A DNA stretch of 34,463 bases from NCBI GenBank assembly GCA_031291275.1, contig JARLJJ010000127.1:1-34463 (forward strand), given 5' to 3'. Within the stretch, counting starts at the first letter, position 1. Every line of letters starts with the position of its first letter. Under the pieces are notes generated by a model. The model made no database searches, was not told where the DNA came from, and saw only the letters and a list, made by a program, of their open reading frames with translations. This DNA comes from Formivibrio sp. (GTDB taxonomy: Bacteria > Pseudomonadota > Gammaproteobacteria > Burkholderiales > Chitinibacteraceae). This document shows, one piece after another, positions 8,085 to 16,511 of this stretch. Made by a program: the position numbers and the translations under genes.

Positions 8085-8116
8085 ACGGGTGTCTCGGCGC
8101 GGACCGAAACACCCGT
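8085..8116 (-). terminator. Probable terminator stem-loop after garR
   Basis: An inverted repeat of 13 bp with one mismatch: ACGGGTGTCTCGG at 8085-8097 and CCGAAACACCCGT at 8104-8116, with a 6-nt loop. It starts about 20 nt after the garR stop. On the minus strand it is followed by TTGCCAATTTT, only a weak U-tract, so termination may be partial. It separates garR from cdaR. Confidence 0.55.
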
Positions 8117-8136
8117 CTGTTACCTACGCTGCAACC

Positions 8137-9021
8137 TTAGCGTTTGACTTCGATTTTTGCCATCTTTTCGTAGAATTGGATCAGCGCACCATGATCGGCA
8201 TCGCCCAAACCATCGTTGCGCAAACTTTGCATCATTTCCATGACCACTGCAATCAATGGCAGCGGTGCGCCGACAGCGTGCGAGGTATCGAGGACGTTTT
8301 GCAGATCCTTGATGTGCAGGTTGATGCGAAAACCCGGGTTGAACTTGCGATCCATCACCAGCGGTGCCTTGGCATCCAGCACCGTGCTACCGGCAAGACC
8401 GCCGCGGATGGCCTGGTAAACCAGATCGGGATCGCAGCCGGCCTTGGTGGCTAGCACCAGTGCTTCGGACATGGCCGCAATGTTGATGGCCACGATAGTC
8501 TGGTTGGCCAGTTTTGCAATGTTGCCGGCACCTACTTCACCGACGCGTATCACGGAACCGGCCATGCATTTCAATACCGGTGCAATCTTGTCGAAGATGG
8601 CCTGTTTGCCGCCCACCATGACGGACAGGGTGCCGTCGATGGCTTTGGGTTCGCCGCCGCTAACCGGGGCGTCCAGCATGTCGATGCCTTTCTTTTCCAG
8701 CTCGACAGCAACTTCGCGGCTGACCAGCGGGGCGATCGAACTCATGTCCGCCACGATCAAGCCCGGTTTGCCGCCTTCAAGCACGCCATTTTCACCCAGC
8801 ACCACTTCCTTGACGTGTGGGGAGTTTGGCAACATGGTGATGACCAATTCGACTTGGCCGGCGACTTCTGCTGCGTTGGCTGCAGTAGTGGCACCCAGCG
8901 CGACAAGTTCAGCCACGGCTTCCAGATTGCGATCGAGTACCACCAGTTTATGGCCGGCCTTGATCAAGTTCTTGCTCATGGGCTTGCCCATGATGCCCAG
9001 TCCGATAAATCCGATTTTCAT
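8137..9021 (-). CDS. garR: 2-hydroxy-3-oxopropionate (tartronate semialdehyde) reductase
   Basis: Reduces tartronate semialdehyde to D-glycerate with NAD(P)H in the cytoplasm; 294 aa, the same size as GarR/GlxR. The Rossmann start is MKIGFIGLGIMGKPM (GxGxxG). The substrate-binding segment of beta-hydroxyacid dehydrogenases is DAPVSGGEPKAIDGTLSVMVGG, and the catalytic lysine lies in GAGNIAKLANQ. The start has AGGTGA 7 nt upstream. It is 85 nt downstream of a DapA-family gene and both read leftward, so they probably form an operon in which the first enzyme makes the semialdehyde and this one reduces it. GarK, encoded at 15149-16366, would then phosphorylate the glycerate. GlxR-type reductases of glyoxylate metabolism are the same family, but the context favours aldarate use. 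Confidence 0.93.
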   Translation of the reverse strand: MKIGFIGLGIMGKPMSKNLIKAGHKLVVLDRNLEAVAELVALGATTAANAAEVAGQVELVITMLPNSPHVKEVVLGENGVLEGGKPGLIVADMSSIAPLVSREVAVELEKKGIDMLDAPVSGGEPKAIDGTLSVMVGGKQAIFDKIAPVLKCMAGSVIRVGEVGAGNIAKLANQTIVAINIAAMSEALVLATKAGCDPDLVYQAIRGGLAGSTVLDAKAPLVMDRKFNPGFRINLHIKDLQNVLDTSHAVGAPLPLIAVVMEMMQSLRNDGLGDADHGALIQFYEKMAKIEVKR

Positions 9022-9106
9022 GTTTTCACCTGAATTTGTTGTGAAAGAAAGTGTTTTGATTGGGGAAAATAAGGGCCGATGGAAACTGCTCCTTCGGCCT
9101 TGGTGC

Positions 9107-10006
9107 TCAGTTCAACAGGCCGATCTTGCGCAGGACATCCTTGAGCTTCTCGGTGTTTTCCGGCGTGCAGTGTTGCACCGGTTCGATCGGATCGCCTGCG
9201 GGTACGCCGATCAGGTTCAAGGCATCCTTGGCCATGGCCGGGAAAGTACCCAAGCCAAAAGCCAAACGCAGCGGGTTCAGGCGGTACTGCGCTTCCAGAG
9301 CGCCCTGGATATCGCCAGCGGTAAATTTCTCGTAGATTTCCACGACCATTTTCGGGGCGATATTGGATGTGGTAGCCACTGCGCCTGCGCCGCCATGAGC
9401 CAGCGAGCCGTAAATCAGCGTATCGCGGCCAGCCAGCACCTTGATGCCCTTGGGGCCGCTGCGGCGAATGAATTCGGAGGTCAGTGTCATGTCGCCGCTG
9501 CTGTCCTTGATGGCGACAATGTTGTCGATCTCGGCCAATCGTTCGCACAGGTTGGCGGAAATGTTATTGCCACCGGTCCGGTCCGGGTTGGTATAGAGTA
9601 CGATCGGCAGCTTGGTGGATTTGGCGACGGCCACATAGTGCGCATACAGCTCGTTTTCAGTCGGGCTGATATAGAACGGAGTCAGCACGCTCAAGGCTTG
9701 AGCGCCGAGCGATTCAGCCAACTGGGCATGCTCGATGGCTTCGCGCGTGGTGATGGCACTGGCACCCAGGAATACCGGTACGCGGCCAGCGGTATGTTCT
9801 ACGGTGATTTCCGCTACGCGGCGCTTTTGCGCCGGATCGAGCGCATAAAATTCGCCGGCGCCACCCAAGGCAAACACGCCATGTACACCGCCATTGATCA
9901 CGTGATCAATCAGTCCGCGGAAATGGCTTTCCAGCACATTGCCTTTGGCATCGGTCGGGGTAATCAGCGGGGGGATGATGCCTTTGATAAAACCGTTGTT
10001 TTTCAT
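9107..10006 (-). CDS. DapA-family pyruvate-type aldolase/dehydratase, probable keto-deoxyglucarate-cleaving enzyme
   Basis: Class I (Schiff-base) aldolase-family enzyme, 299 aa. The catalytic lysine K167 is in IVAIKDSSG and the proton-relay tyrosine Y138 is in PIVLYTNPDRTG. The substrate-loop signature is GGAGEF instead of the GTTGES of true DapA, and in this it resembles 5-dehydro-4-deoxyglucarate dehydratase (GGTGEF). Two functions fit: (a) aldol cleavage of keto-deoxyglucarate to pyruvate and tartronate semialdehyde, feeding garR downstream; (b) decarboxylating dehydration to 2-oxoglutarate semialdehyde. The window has garR and garK but no HpaI-family garL and no semialdehyde dehydrogenase, which favours (a). 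The start has GGAG 7 nt upstream. Family assignment is firm; the reaction is inferred. Confidence 0.88.
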   Translation of the reverse strand: MKNNGFIKGIIPPLITPTDAKGNVLESHFRGLIDHVINGGVHGVFALGGAGEFYALDPAQKRRVAEITVEHTAGRVPVFLGASAITTREAIEHAQLAESLGAQALSVLTPFYISPTENELYAHYVAVAKSTKLPIVLYTNPDRTGGNNISANLCERLAEIDNIVAIKDSSGDMTLTSEFIRRSGPKGIKVLAGRDTLIYGSLAHGGAGAVATTSNIAPKMVVEIYEKFTAGDIQGALEAQYRLNPLRLAFGLGTFPAMAKDALNLIGVPAGDPIEPVQHCTPENTEKLKDVLRKIGLLN

Positions 10007-10412
10007 TAGAGACTCCGAGAATTAGTACATGGCTGCGCGCCCGGCAAAACACCATTGCCAGAAAGCGGGACGTGGCAGGTGACTGGAGTATCTTCCCACA
10101 AGCGGCAGGAATTTTTATTGGGCATTACCCCAAAAATAGCCATTATGTACTGCTTGTTTATGGTGTTTGTCACAGATTTTGCCGGGTGTGGCTCTTCCGG
10201 CAAAGAGGCTGCTTAGGTCAACAAGAAACGGATATGCGCCCGCAATGGAGGCTCATTGGGAATGAGATGCGTAGCGGTGTGCCCCGAATCTTCGATTCAA
10301 ATGCATGGCAGGTTATGCAAAGCGAGGCCCTCAATGTTGTTACCTTATCGCTGACGGGGTTCTGGTGGGCACGCGACCCGATTGTCTAGCAAGCAGGCAG
10401 CGATTCAGTAAC
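10007..10412. other. 406-nt non-coding gap upstream of the dapA-like gene
   Basis: No convincing gene. It should hold the promoter of the dapA-like/garR operon. A -10-like CATAAT lies on the minus strand at 10142-10147, and just downstream is the dyad TTGGG-N6-CCCAA (about 10118-10133) flanked by T and A runs, a possible CdaR or other operator. An 8-bp inverted repeat TTTGCCGG/CCGGCAAA (10178-10185 and 10197-10204) might end transcription of the upstream histidine kinase gene but lacks a U-tract. Confidence 0.4.
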
Positions 10413-12464
10413 CTACAGCGCTGTTTCGTTTTCGCTTGTTTGTCGAGGATCGATCGGTAAGACGATGCGGAAGGTGCTGCCTTTTCCCGGGATGCTATGC
10501 GCCTCAATATGTCCATGGTGCTTCTGGATGATGCCGTAAGAAACGGAAAGCCCCAGTCCGGTCCCCTTGCCGATGGGTTTGGTGGTGAAGAAGGGTTCAA
10601 ATATCCGCTTGAGGTTTTCCGGCGGGATGCCCTCCCCGGTATCTTCCACCTCGATCCAAACGGCATCGTCAGTCCGGCCGGTACGGAGCGTGATCGTTCC
10701 TTTATCCTGAATGGCATGAGCGGCATTCACCAGCAGATTCATGAATACCTGATTCAGTTGGAATGACATGCAACGGATGTCCGGCAACTCGCCATATGCC
10801 TTGATGATCGTTGCCTTGTATTTGAGTTCGCTTGCCACCACGTTGAGCGTACTGTCCAGGCATTGATGCACGTCTGTTGTCTGCCAGTCCGATTCGCCGA
10901 CTCGCGAGAAATCCTTCAGATCGGCAACAATGCGTTTGACCCGATCGAGGCCATCACGCGATTCTTGCAGCAATTTCGGCGCATCCTCGCTGATGAATTG
11001 AAAGTCAATTCTGTTTTTTAGTTCGCAGGCTTGCCGCACCGCTGGATGATCAGGCGGACAAGCGGCGATGACATTTTCATAAGCATCGATCAATTGCAGC
11101 AGATCGGTCAGGTATTCCCGCAGCGTTCCCAGATTGGAGTTAACGAAGCCGACGGGGTTGTTGATCTCGTGGGCGACACCGGCAGCCAGTTGCCCGACCG
11201 CCGACATTTTCTCTGCTTGCAATAGTTGCGTCTGTGCCTCCTCGAGTTGTCGGTTGAGCGAACTCAGTTGTTCAATATGCGCAGCCATCTCGCTCTCGAG
11301 TCGCTTGCGTTCGGTAATGTCCAGAATGACGCCGACGAGTCCACCGATCTGGCCATCGGCACGGGTAAACGTTGCCTTGTGCACAATTACGCTGTGCCGC
11401 GTACCATCGGCCCATTCGGTGACGGTTTCGTAAATTTGTGTGCCAGGTTCGTCGAATAGCGCCTTGTCGGCGGCAAAGTAGCGGTCAGCGAGTTCTTTCG
11501 GCGACAAGTCATAAACCGATTTGCCGATGAACTCATGTCGCGGTTTGCCTATGTAACGCTCAAAGGCTTCATTGCAGCCCAGATAGCGCCCGTCTCTATC
11601 CTTGCAGAATACCGGACTCGGAATCGCCTCAATCAGTTGTCGGGCAAAACGCAAGCTATCCTGCAGTGCCTGCTCGGCTTGCTTGCGCGTACTGATGTCC
11701 TCGACGATCGACCAGAGATAGCGTTGCCCGTCGCTGCCGGTGATGCGCATGCCGCAAACCTGGACCGGAATCAGGCGGCCATTCTGGTTGCGGTACTCCA
11801 TCTCGATCAATCCGTATCGGCCCGTCGTTTCAAGCGAAGTCTGCAAACGTGCGACTTCGTCCGCGAAGCGTTCCGGTATCAGTGAGTGGAAGTCCAGTGT
11901 TTGCAGCACTTCCGCCGGATAACCAAGAAGCTGCAGGAATGTGTCATTGAACTCGACGTGGTGACCTTGCGCGTCAACCAGTGCGATTCCCAGTGGCGAG
12001 AGTTCATAGAGGGCGCGCAGTTTCTCATCACTGGCAGTTTCGGCCAGTTTGCGTTCGGTGACATCCAGCAGCAGTCCGATGACGGCCGGCCGGCCTTTGA
12101 ACTCCATCGAGCGACCGTGGACTTCGACGTGAATCCGGCGACCGTCGCGGCGCAAGCCGACGAATGTGTAGCGTAATTCCGTGACCTCGCCGTCAGCGCG
12201 GCGGCGAATATTGTCGGCAACTTTTTGCCGGTCTTCAGGGGCGATTAATTCCCCGACACTGGGTTTATCAATTATTTCGGCTGGCGAAGCGTAGCCGAAA
12301 ATATCGGCGAACCCTTGATTGACATAGCGGAAGTGGCCGTCCTGGATCAGATAAATTCCGGCCAGCGTTTGTTCAACCAATCCACGCAACCACCCATCCT
12401 GTGCCGAAAAATCGGCGGTTTCGGTCATGGAATTCCGCTTGTCTCCCTCCTGATCCGTATTCAT
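10413..12464 (-). CDS. Soluble triple-PAS sensor histidine kinase
   Basis: Signal-transducing kinase, 683 aa. Three PAS domains each ending in a PAC-like DVTERK, DISTRK or DITERK motif occupy about residues 25-145, 150-270 and 275-395. A short coiled segment leads to the HisKA domain with H-box GVAHEINNPVGF (His about 432). The ATPase domain follows, with N-box NLLVNAAHAI, G1 DTGEGIPP and G2 GKGTGLGLS. I see no signal peptide or membrane helix, so sensing should be cytosolic. The start is ambiguous: ATG 12464 has a weak site, while ATG 12428 has AGGAGGGAGA about 14 nt upstream. No response regulator gene adjoins it, so it is an orphan kinase whose partner must lie elsewhere. It sits inside the aldarate gene region, but any link to that pathway is only positional. 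Confidence 0.9.
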   Translation of the reverse strand: MNTDQEGDKRNSMTETADFSAQDGWLRGLVEQTLAGIYLIQDGHFRYVNQGFADIFGYASPAEIIDKPSVGELIAPEDRQKVADNIRRRADGEVTELRYTFVGLRRDGRRIHVEVHGRSMEFKGRPAVIGLLLDVTERKLAETASDEKLRALYELSPLGIALVDAQGHHVEFNDTFLQLLGYPAEVLQTLDFHSLIPERFADEVARLQTSLETTGRYGLIEMEYRNQNGRLIPVQVCGMRITGSDGQRYLWSIVEDISTRKQAEQALQDSLRFARQLIEAIPSPVFCKDRDGRYLGCNEAFERYIGKPRHEFIGKSVYDLSPKELADRYFAADKALFDEPGTQIYETVTEWADGTRHSVIVHKATFTRADGQIGGLVGVILDITERKRLESEMAAHIEQLSSLNRQLEEAQTQLLQAEKMSAVGQLAAGVAHEINNPVGFVNSNLGTLREYLTDLLQLIDAYENVIAACPPDHPAVRQACELKNRIDFQFISEDAPKLLQESRDGLDRVKRIVADLKDFSRVGESDWQTTDVHQCLDSTLNVVASELKYKATIIKAYGELPDIRCMSFQLNQVFMNLLVNAAHAIQDKGTITLRTGRTDDAVWIEVEDTGEGIPPENLKRIFEPFFTTKPIGKGTGLGLSVSYGIIQKHHGHIEAHSIPGKGSTFRIVLPIDPRQTSENETAL

Positions 12465-12926
12465 GAGCCTATTGCACCTTCCCGGGATTCATCGCCGACA
12501 TATTCGACTATGCATACACTGTTCAATGTAGGCCAAATGTCGTCATTGATTTGGAGTAAATCCCAGACGTTGCTCAGGGACTCGCCAAGGTTTGATTTAT
12601 CCCATGGCTATTGCGAATTGCTACTCTCGACCAAGAATAGGGGGTGCCGTACAAGAATGCAGAATCTGGGATATCTCCGGAGAGGCTGAAAATATCCTGG
12701 AAGTTTTTCCTCAAGCGTTGGATAGGTAGAAAGCGAGTGGGGCCATACGGCAGGATCTTGGTGAATCGAGCCTCATTTTCCAGGTACGCGAAAGCAGCCA
12801 AATGAAGAAGTTAGGTCGCTTTAGGGCGGCAAGCAGCAGATCATTTCAACCGTGACGAAGGTGCCGGCAAGCGGCGGTCGATACCCTTTCAATATTGATC
12901 ATTCAAGTATCTTCGCGCAGGTGCCC
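12465..12926. other. 462-nt gap without a convincing gene
   Basis: Open frames here are short, start with TTG or run through other features, and match nothing I recognise. The stretch separates the histidine kinase from the DUF441 gene and should contain the kinase promoter. It may be decayed coding sequence, for which I see no proof. Confidence 0.4.
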
Positions 12927-13376
12927 TCAGATTTTCAGTGCCCCGACAATCAACGCTACCATCCCGCCGGCAATCAGTGGCCCGACGGCAAGGCCACGCA
13001 AAAAACATACACCCATCAGGGTGCCTACCATCAATGCAGTGACGGTCTCGGGTGAGGATTTCATGAACGGCACGCCCTGTCCGGCGATCCATGCCACGGC
13101 AAGGCCGATGGCCACGGCAATCAGGCCGGTAGGTGATTTGAACACATTGAGGATGCCATTGGCATCAATGCGGCCGGAAACCAGCGGCACCAGGACAGCA
13201 GCAGTCAATACGGTGACGCCGATACTGATGCCGCGCGCTTCAATGACGGGCAGCCAGTTTCCAAAGCCCAGCAGCTTGATCAGCAGCAGAGCCAGTGCGG
13301 CTATGGAGACAGTGTGGTTGTTGCCGATGACCGAGATCATCAGGATAAGCAAAATGGGCAGGTTTTCGTAATTCAT
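12927..13376 (-). CDS. DUF441 / UPF0756 family inner-membrane protein (YeaL-like)
   Basis: Small integral membrane protein of unknown function, 149 aa, matching the usual length of about 148. Four hydrophobic stretches are visible: LPILLILMISVIGNN, ISIGVTVLTAAVLVPLV, GLIAVAIGLAVAWIAGQG and VGPLIAGGMVALIVGAL. The family-typical segments FMKSSPETVTALMVGTLMGV and FLRGLAVGPLIAGG are present. I chose ATG 13376 because it gives the family-typical N-terminus; the frame is open to 13436 and no strong ribosome site precedes either start. It is 190 nt downstream of garD, with a stem-loop between, so it may be at the end of the gar operon or on its own. Confidence 0.85.
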   Translation of the reverse strand: MNYENLPILLILMISVIGNNHTVSIAALALLLIKLLGFGNWLPVIEARGISIGVTVLTAAVLVPLVSGRIDANGILNVFKSPTGLIAVAIGLAVAWIAGQGVPFMKSSPETVTALMVGTLMGVCFLRGLAVGPLIAGGMVALIVGALKI

Positions 13377-13509
13377 GGCAGAAGGTGGTTGGCTGAATTG
13401 CGGATAGGATAACGTGAATAAAGGCTGCACGATCAAGGCCGGCCATATTCACGAACTTGTTCGGCAATCGAGTGAGCATGGCCTAGAGAGTGCGAGCCTG
13501 TATACAAGC

Positions 13510-13540
13510 ACAGCCATTCCGGAGCCTCTGAAATGGCTGT
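13510..13540 (-). other. Stem-loop after garD, possible weak terminator
   Basis: Perfect 9-bp inverted repeat ACAGCCATT (13510-13518) and AATGGCTGT (13532-13540), loop 13 nt, beginning 26 nt after the garD stop on the minus strand. The following bases (GCTTGTATACAGG) are not a clear U-tract, so it may protect the 3' end or terminate weakly. Confidence 0.4.
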
Positions 13541-13566
13541 ACTGACTTCACTGCAGGCGTTGCTGA

Positions 13567-15129
13567 TCAGGTCACAGGGGCTGGATTGAATACGGCCAGT
13601 GCATTGTAGAGACCCCATTGGTCGGCCCAGGTCTTTTTGCGACCGCTGGCCACATCCAGGATCACCTGGAAGATTTCCATGCCGACTTCTTCGATGGTGG
13701 CCTCGCCGGTGGCGATGGTGCCTGCGTCTACTTCCATCAGATCGTGCCAGCGTGCGGCCAGATCGCGCCGGGTGGCTACCTTGATCACTGGCGCGGCTTC
13801 CAGGCCGTACGGCGTGCCGCGCCCGGTGGTGAACACCTGAATCGTCATGCCCGAAGCCAGTTGCTGCGTGCCGCAGACGAAATCGCTGGCTGGTGTCGCT
13901 GCGTAGGTCAGGCCCTTCTTGCGGATCTTTTCACCCGGGGACAGCACGTCAACAATGGCGCTTGTGCCGGACTTGGTGATCGACCCCATGGCTTTTTCAA
14001 CGATATTGGCCAAGCCGCCCTTCTTGTTGCCCGGCGTGGTATTGGCGGCGCGGTCAGTTTGTCCGCGATCCAGATAGTCGTCGTACCAGGCCATTTCGCG
14101 CAGCAAGGCCTTGCCGACTTCTTCCGTGGCGCAACGCGGTGTCAGCAGGTGAATGCCGTCACGCACTTCGGTGACTTCCGAGAACATGACCGATGCGCCG
14201 GCGCGCACCAACAGGTCGGCTGCATAGCCGACCGCCGGGTTGGCGGTGACGCCCGAGAAGGCATCGCTGCCGCCGCATTGCAGTCCGACGATCAGGTCCG
14301 CTGCCGGGCAGGTCTCGCGTTTGCGCTGGTTGAGTTTGGCCAGATGCACTTCGGCTTGCTTCATGATCGCGTCAACCATCGGCATGAAGCCGACGAACTT
14401 TTCATCCTGCAGGCAGATCACATCGTCGCTGACCACCTTGATCGGAATGCCGCCTTCATTCAGCAGCCGTTCCGGCGGCAATTTTTCGCAGCCCAGACTG
14501 ATCACCATGACTTCGTTGCCGAAGTTGGGATTGAGCGCCAGGTTGTGGATGGTGCGGATCGGCACAACAGCTGCCGGGGCGTTGATCGCAACGCCACAAC
14601 CGTAGAGGTGGTTCAGACCGACCACGCCATCCACGTTCGGATATTTCGGCAGCAATTCCGCCTTGATGCGTTTGACCACGAAATCCACGACCCCGGCCAC
14701 ACACTGCACGGTTTGCGTGATCGCCAGCATATTTTTGGTGCCGACCGTGCCATCTGGATTGCGGTAGCCTTCGAAGGTATAGCCTTCAAGTGGCTGCAAG
14801 GGTGCCGGGACCTTGGTGGCAAGCGGCAGCGTTTCCAGTAGTGGAGCGACCGGCATGCGTACCAGCGATTCCTCGATCCAGGAGCCTTTGGGTATGGGCT
14901 TTATGGCATAACCAATGGTTTCGCCGTAACGAAGGATCGGTTCATCCTGGGCCAAGTCAACGAGCGCAACCTTGTGGCTTTGCGGTACATGCTCTTTCAG
15001 CACCAAGCCGCAAGAGAATTCAGCGCCGGCGGGCAGGCCATTGGAATTGACGATGATGGCAACGTTATCGCTTTCGTGCACTTTGATATAGAGCGGTTTG
15101 TTTGCAGAAGTGTTACTGGTACTGGACAT
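13567..15129 (-). CDS. garD: Galactarate dehydratase
   Basis: Converts galactarate (meso-galactaric acid) to 5-keto-4-deoxy-D-glucarate in the cytoplasm; 520 aa against 523 in E. coli. The N-terminal SAF domain (about residues 10-90) is followed by the long UxaA/GarD catalytic part, recognisable by [52 protein letters not shown] and the C-terminal [22 protein letters not shown] chose ATG 15129 because AGGAGAACAGC precedes it; the frame is open to 15177. It starts 19 nt after garK stops, so the two are co-transcribed. Its product is the same keto-deoxy acid made by the GudD enzymes encoded upstream. Confidence 0.95.
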   Translation of the reverse strand: MSSTSNTSANKPLYIKVHESDNVAIIVNSNGLPAGAEFSCGLVLKEHVPQSHKVALVDLAQDEPILRYGETIGYAIKPIPKGSWIEESLVRMPVAPLLETLPLATKVPAPLQPLEGYTFEGYRNPDGTVGTKNMLAITQTVQCVAGVVDFVVKRIKAELLPKYPNVDGVVGLNHLYGCGVAINAPAAVVPIRTIHNLALNPNFGNEVMVISLGCEKLPPERLLNEGGIPIKVVSDDVICLQDEKFVGFMPMVDAIMKQAEVHLAKLNQRKRETCPAADLIVGLQCGGSDAFSGVTANPAVGYAADLLVRAGASVMFSEVTEVRDGIHLLTPRCATEEVGKALLREMAWYDDYLDRGQTDRAANTTPGNKKGGLANIVEKAMGSITKSGTSAIVDVLSPGEKIRKKGLTYAATPASDFVCGTQQLASGMTIQVFTTGRGTPYGLEAAPVIKVATRRDLAARWHDLMEVDAGTIATGEATIEEVGMEIFQVILDVASGRKKTWADQWGLYNALAVFNPAPVT

Positions 15130-15148
15130 GCTGTTCTCCTGATTGCGC

Positions 15149-16366
15149 TTAGATCCAAGCTTGGTGTGGTATGTCAATACTTGGAGACAAACTCGGTTCG
15201 TAATTTTCTGGCTGGATATTTAATAGTTTCAGGCTTTGTCCCATTTTCAAAATGGCGGCAATATTGCGTGCTGCCATGCGTATATTGGCCGCAGCGTTTT
15301 CCAGCGCTTCCTGCCGGGTACAGAAGCTATAGAGAACGCTGAATACCGCATCCAGTCCATGCTCGTAGACGATGCCGACATCGGCAGTCAGTCCCCCGGC
15401 AATGCCAATCACCGGAATACCAAAACGTTTTGCTGCCTTGGCTACACCGATGGGTGTTTTGCCATGAATGGTTTGGCTGTCAATCCGGCCCTCGCCAGTG
15501 ATGACCAGATCGGCGCCTTGCATGGCTTTTTCCAGACCGGCTGCCTTGACCACAATTTCAATACCTGGGCGCAAGTCGGCTTTCAGAAAGGCCAATGCCG
15601 CAGCGCCCATGCCGCCGCCGGCTCCTGCGCCCGGGGTGTAGCAGATATCGATGCCGATATCGCGGGTGATGAGGTTGCAATAATGCGCAAGGTTGGCATC
15701 GAGCAGGGCAACCAGTTCCGGCGTGGCGCCTTTCTGCGGACCAAAGATGGCGGAAGCGCCTTTGGGTCCGATGAGGGGGTTGGTCACATCGCAGGCCACT
15801 TCGATTTTGCATTGCCCCAACCGGGCATCCAGGTTGCTGATATCGATTTTGTCCAGTTGATCCAGTGCGCCACCACCAAAACCGATTTCCTGCTTGTTCT
15901 TATCTTGCAGACATGCCCCCAGCGCTTGCGCCATGCCGGAACCGCCGTCATTGGTGGCGCTGCCGCCAATGCCAAGGATGATGTGCCGCACGCCTGCGTC
16001 AAGCGCATCGCGAATCAGTTCGCCGGTGCCGAAAGTCGTGGTGATCAACGGATTGCGCTGATTGAAGGGAACCAGCTCCAATCCGCTGGCGGCGGCCATT
16101 TCAATCACGGCAGTCTGACCATCACCGGTCAGGCCATAAAAGGCTTCAACAGGATGGCCGAGCGGGCCGGTGACAACTTTTTTGACCAGGCAGCCGTGCG
16201 TGGCGGCCACCAGCGCGGCGACAGTTCCTTCGCCGCCATCCGCCATCGGTAGCTTGATATATTCCGCATCGGGAAAGATTTCTACAAATCCCGCTTCGAT
16301 TTGGTTTGCCACAGCCTCGGCTGACAAACTTTCCTTGTAGGAGTCGGGCGCGATGATGATTTTCAT
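15149..16366 (-). CDS. garK: Glycerate kinase (GarK/GlxK family)
   Basis: Phosphorylates D-glycerate (to 2-phosphoglycerate in the characterised GarK) and so joins aldarate breakdown to lower glycolysis. It is 405 aa. The start [20 protein letters not shown], the [12 protein letters not shown] segment (residues 41-52) and [19 protein letters not shown] (about 132-150) are family signatures. E. coli GarK has 381 residues; the extra 25 or so at the C-terminus ([18 protein letters not shown]...) look non-conserved. The ribosome site is weak, so translation may depend on the upstream glucarate dehydratase message. The 145-nt gap upstream contains two strong stem-loops. It is followed after 19 nt by garD. 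Confidence 0.94.
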   Translation of the reverse strand: MKIIIAPDSYKESLSAEAVANQIEAGFVEIFPDAEYIKLPMADGGEGTVAALVAATHGCLVKKVVTGPLGHPVEAFYGLTGDGQTAVIEMAAASGLELVPFNQRNPLITTTFGTGELIRDALDAGVRHIILGIGGSATNDGGSGMAQALGACLQDKNKQEIGFGGGALDQLDKIDISNLDARLGQCKIEVACDVTNPLIGPKGASAIFGPQKGATPELVALLDANLAHYCNLITRDIGIDICYTPGAGAGGGMGAAALAFLKADLRPGIEIVVKAAGLEKAMQGADLVITGEGRIDSQTIHGKTPIGVAKAAKRFGIPVIGIAGGLTADVGIVYEHGLDAVFSVLYSFCTRQEALENAAANIRMAARNIAAILKMGQSLKLLNIQPENYEPSLSPSIDIPHQAWI

Positions 16367-16440
16367 AGATAGTTGAACCGCTTATAAATGAGTGTTGGAC
16401 CCAATATCACTTGTTGTTGTGCATCAGAAGCGAAGTTCTT

Positions 16441-16483
16441 CTGCCAGGAAAGCATGCCCGGTCTGGACTTGCTTTCCTGGCAG
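16441..16483 (-). other. Large intercistronic stem-loop between gudD and garK
   Basis: Perfect 13-bp inverted repeat CTGCCAGGAAAGC (16441-16453) and GCTTTCCTGGCAG (16471-16483) with a 17-nt loop. Immediately next to it is a second hairpin at 16485-16503. Neither is followed by a U-tract, so RNA stabilisation or processing between the dehydratase and kinase cistrons is more likely than termination. Confidence 0.6.
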
Positions 16484-16484
16484 T

Positions 16485-16503
16485 CCCGCCACACGGTGGC
16501 GGG
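16485..16503 (-). other. Second intercistronic hairpin, 9 nt after the gudD stop codon
   Basis: CCCGCCAC (16485-16492) and GTGGCGGG (16496-16503) form a perfect 8-bp stem with a 3-nt loop. It starts 9 nt after the stop codon of the downstream glucarate dehydratase copy and abuts the larger stem-loop at 16441-16483. It is GC-rich enough to stall or protect the 3' end of that message. Confidence 0.5.
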
Positions 16504-16511
16504 AAACAGGT

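Noticed and set aside
8444..10009. 521-codon plus-strand open frame opposite garR and the dapA-like gene
   Set aside because: It spans two unrelated minus-strand genes and their spacer; composition is typical of an antisense shadow.
12574..12801. 75-codon minus-strand frame in the gap before the DUF441 gene
   Set aside because: Begins with TTG without a ribosome site and resembles no family; kept only as a note that the gap might be decayed sequence.
13618..14841. 407-codon plus-strand open frame opposite garD
   Set aside because: Antisense shadow of a gene identified along its entire length; His/Asp-rich product without domain.
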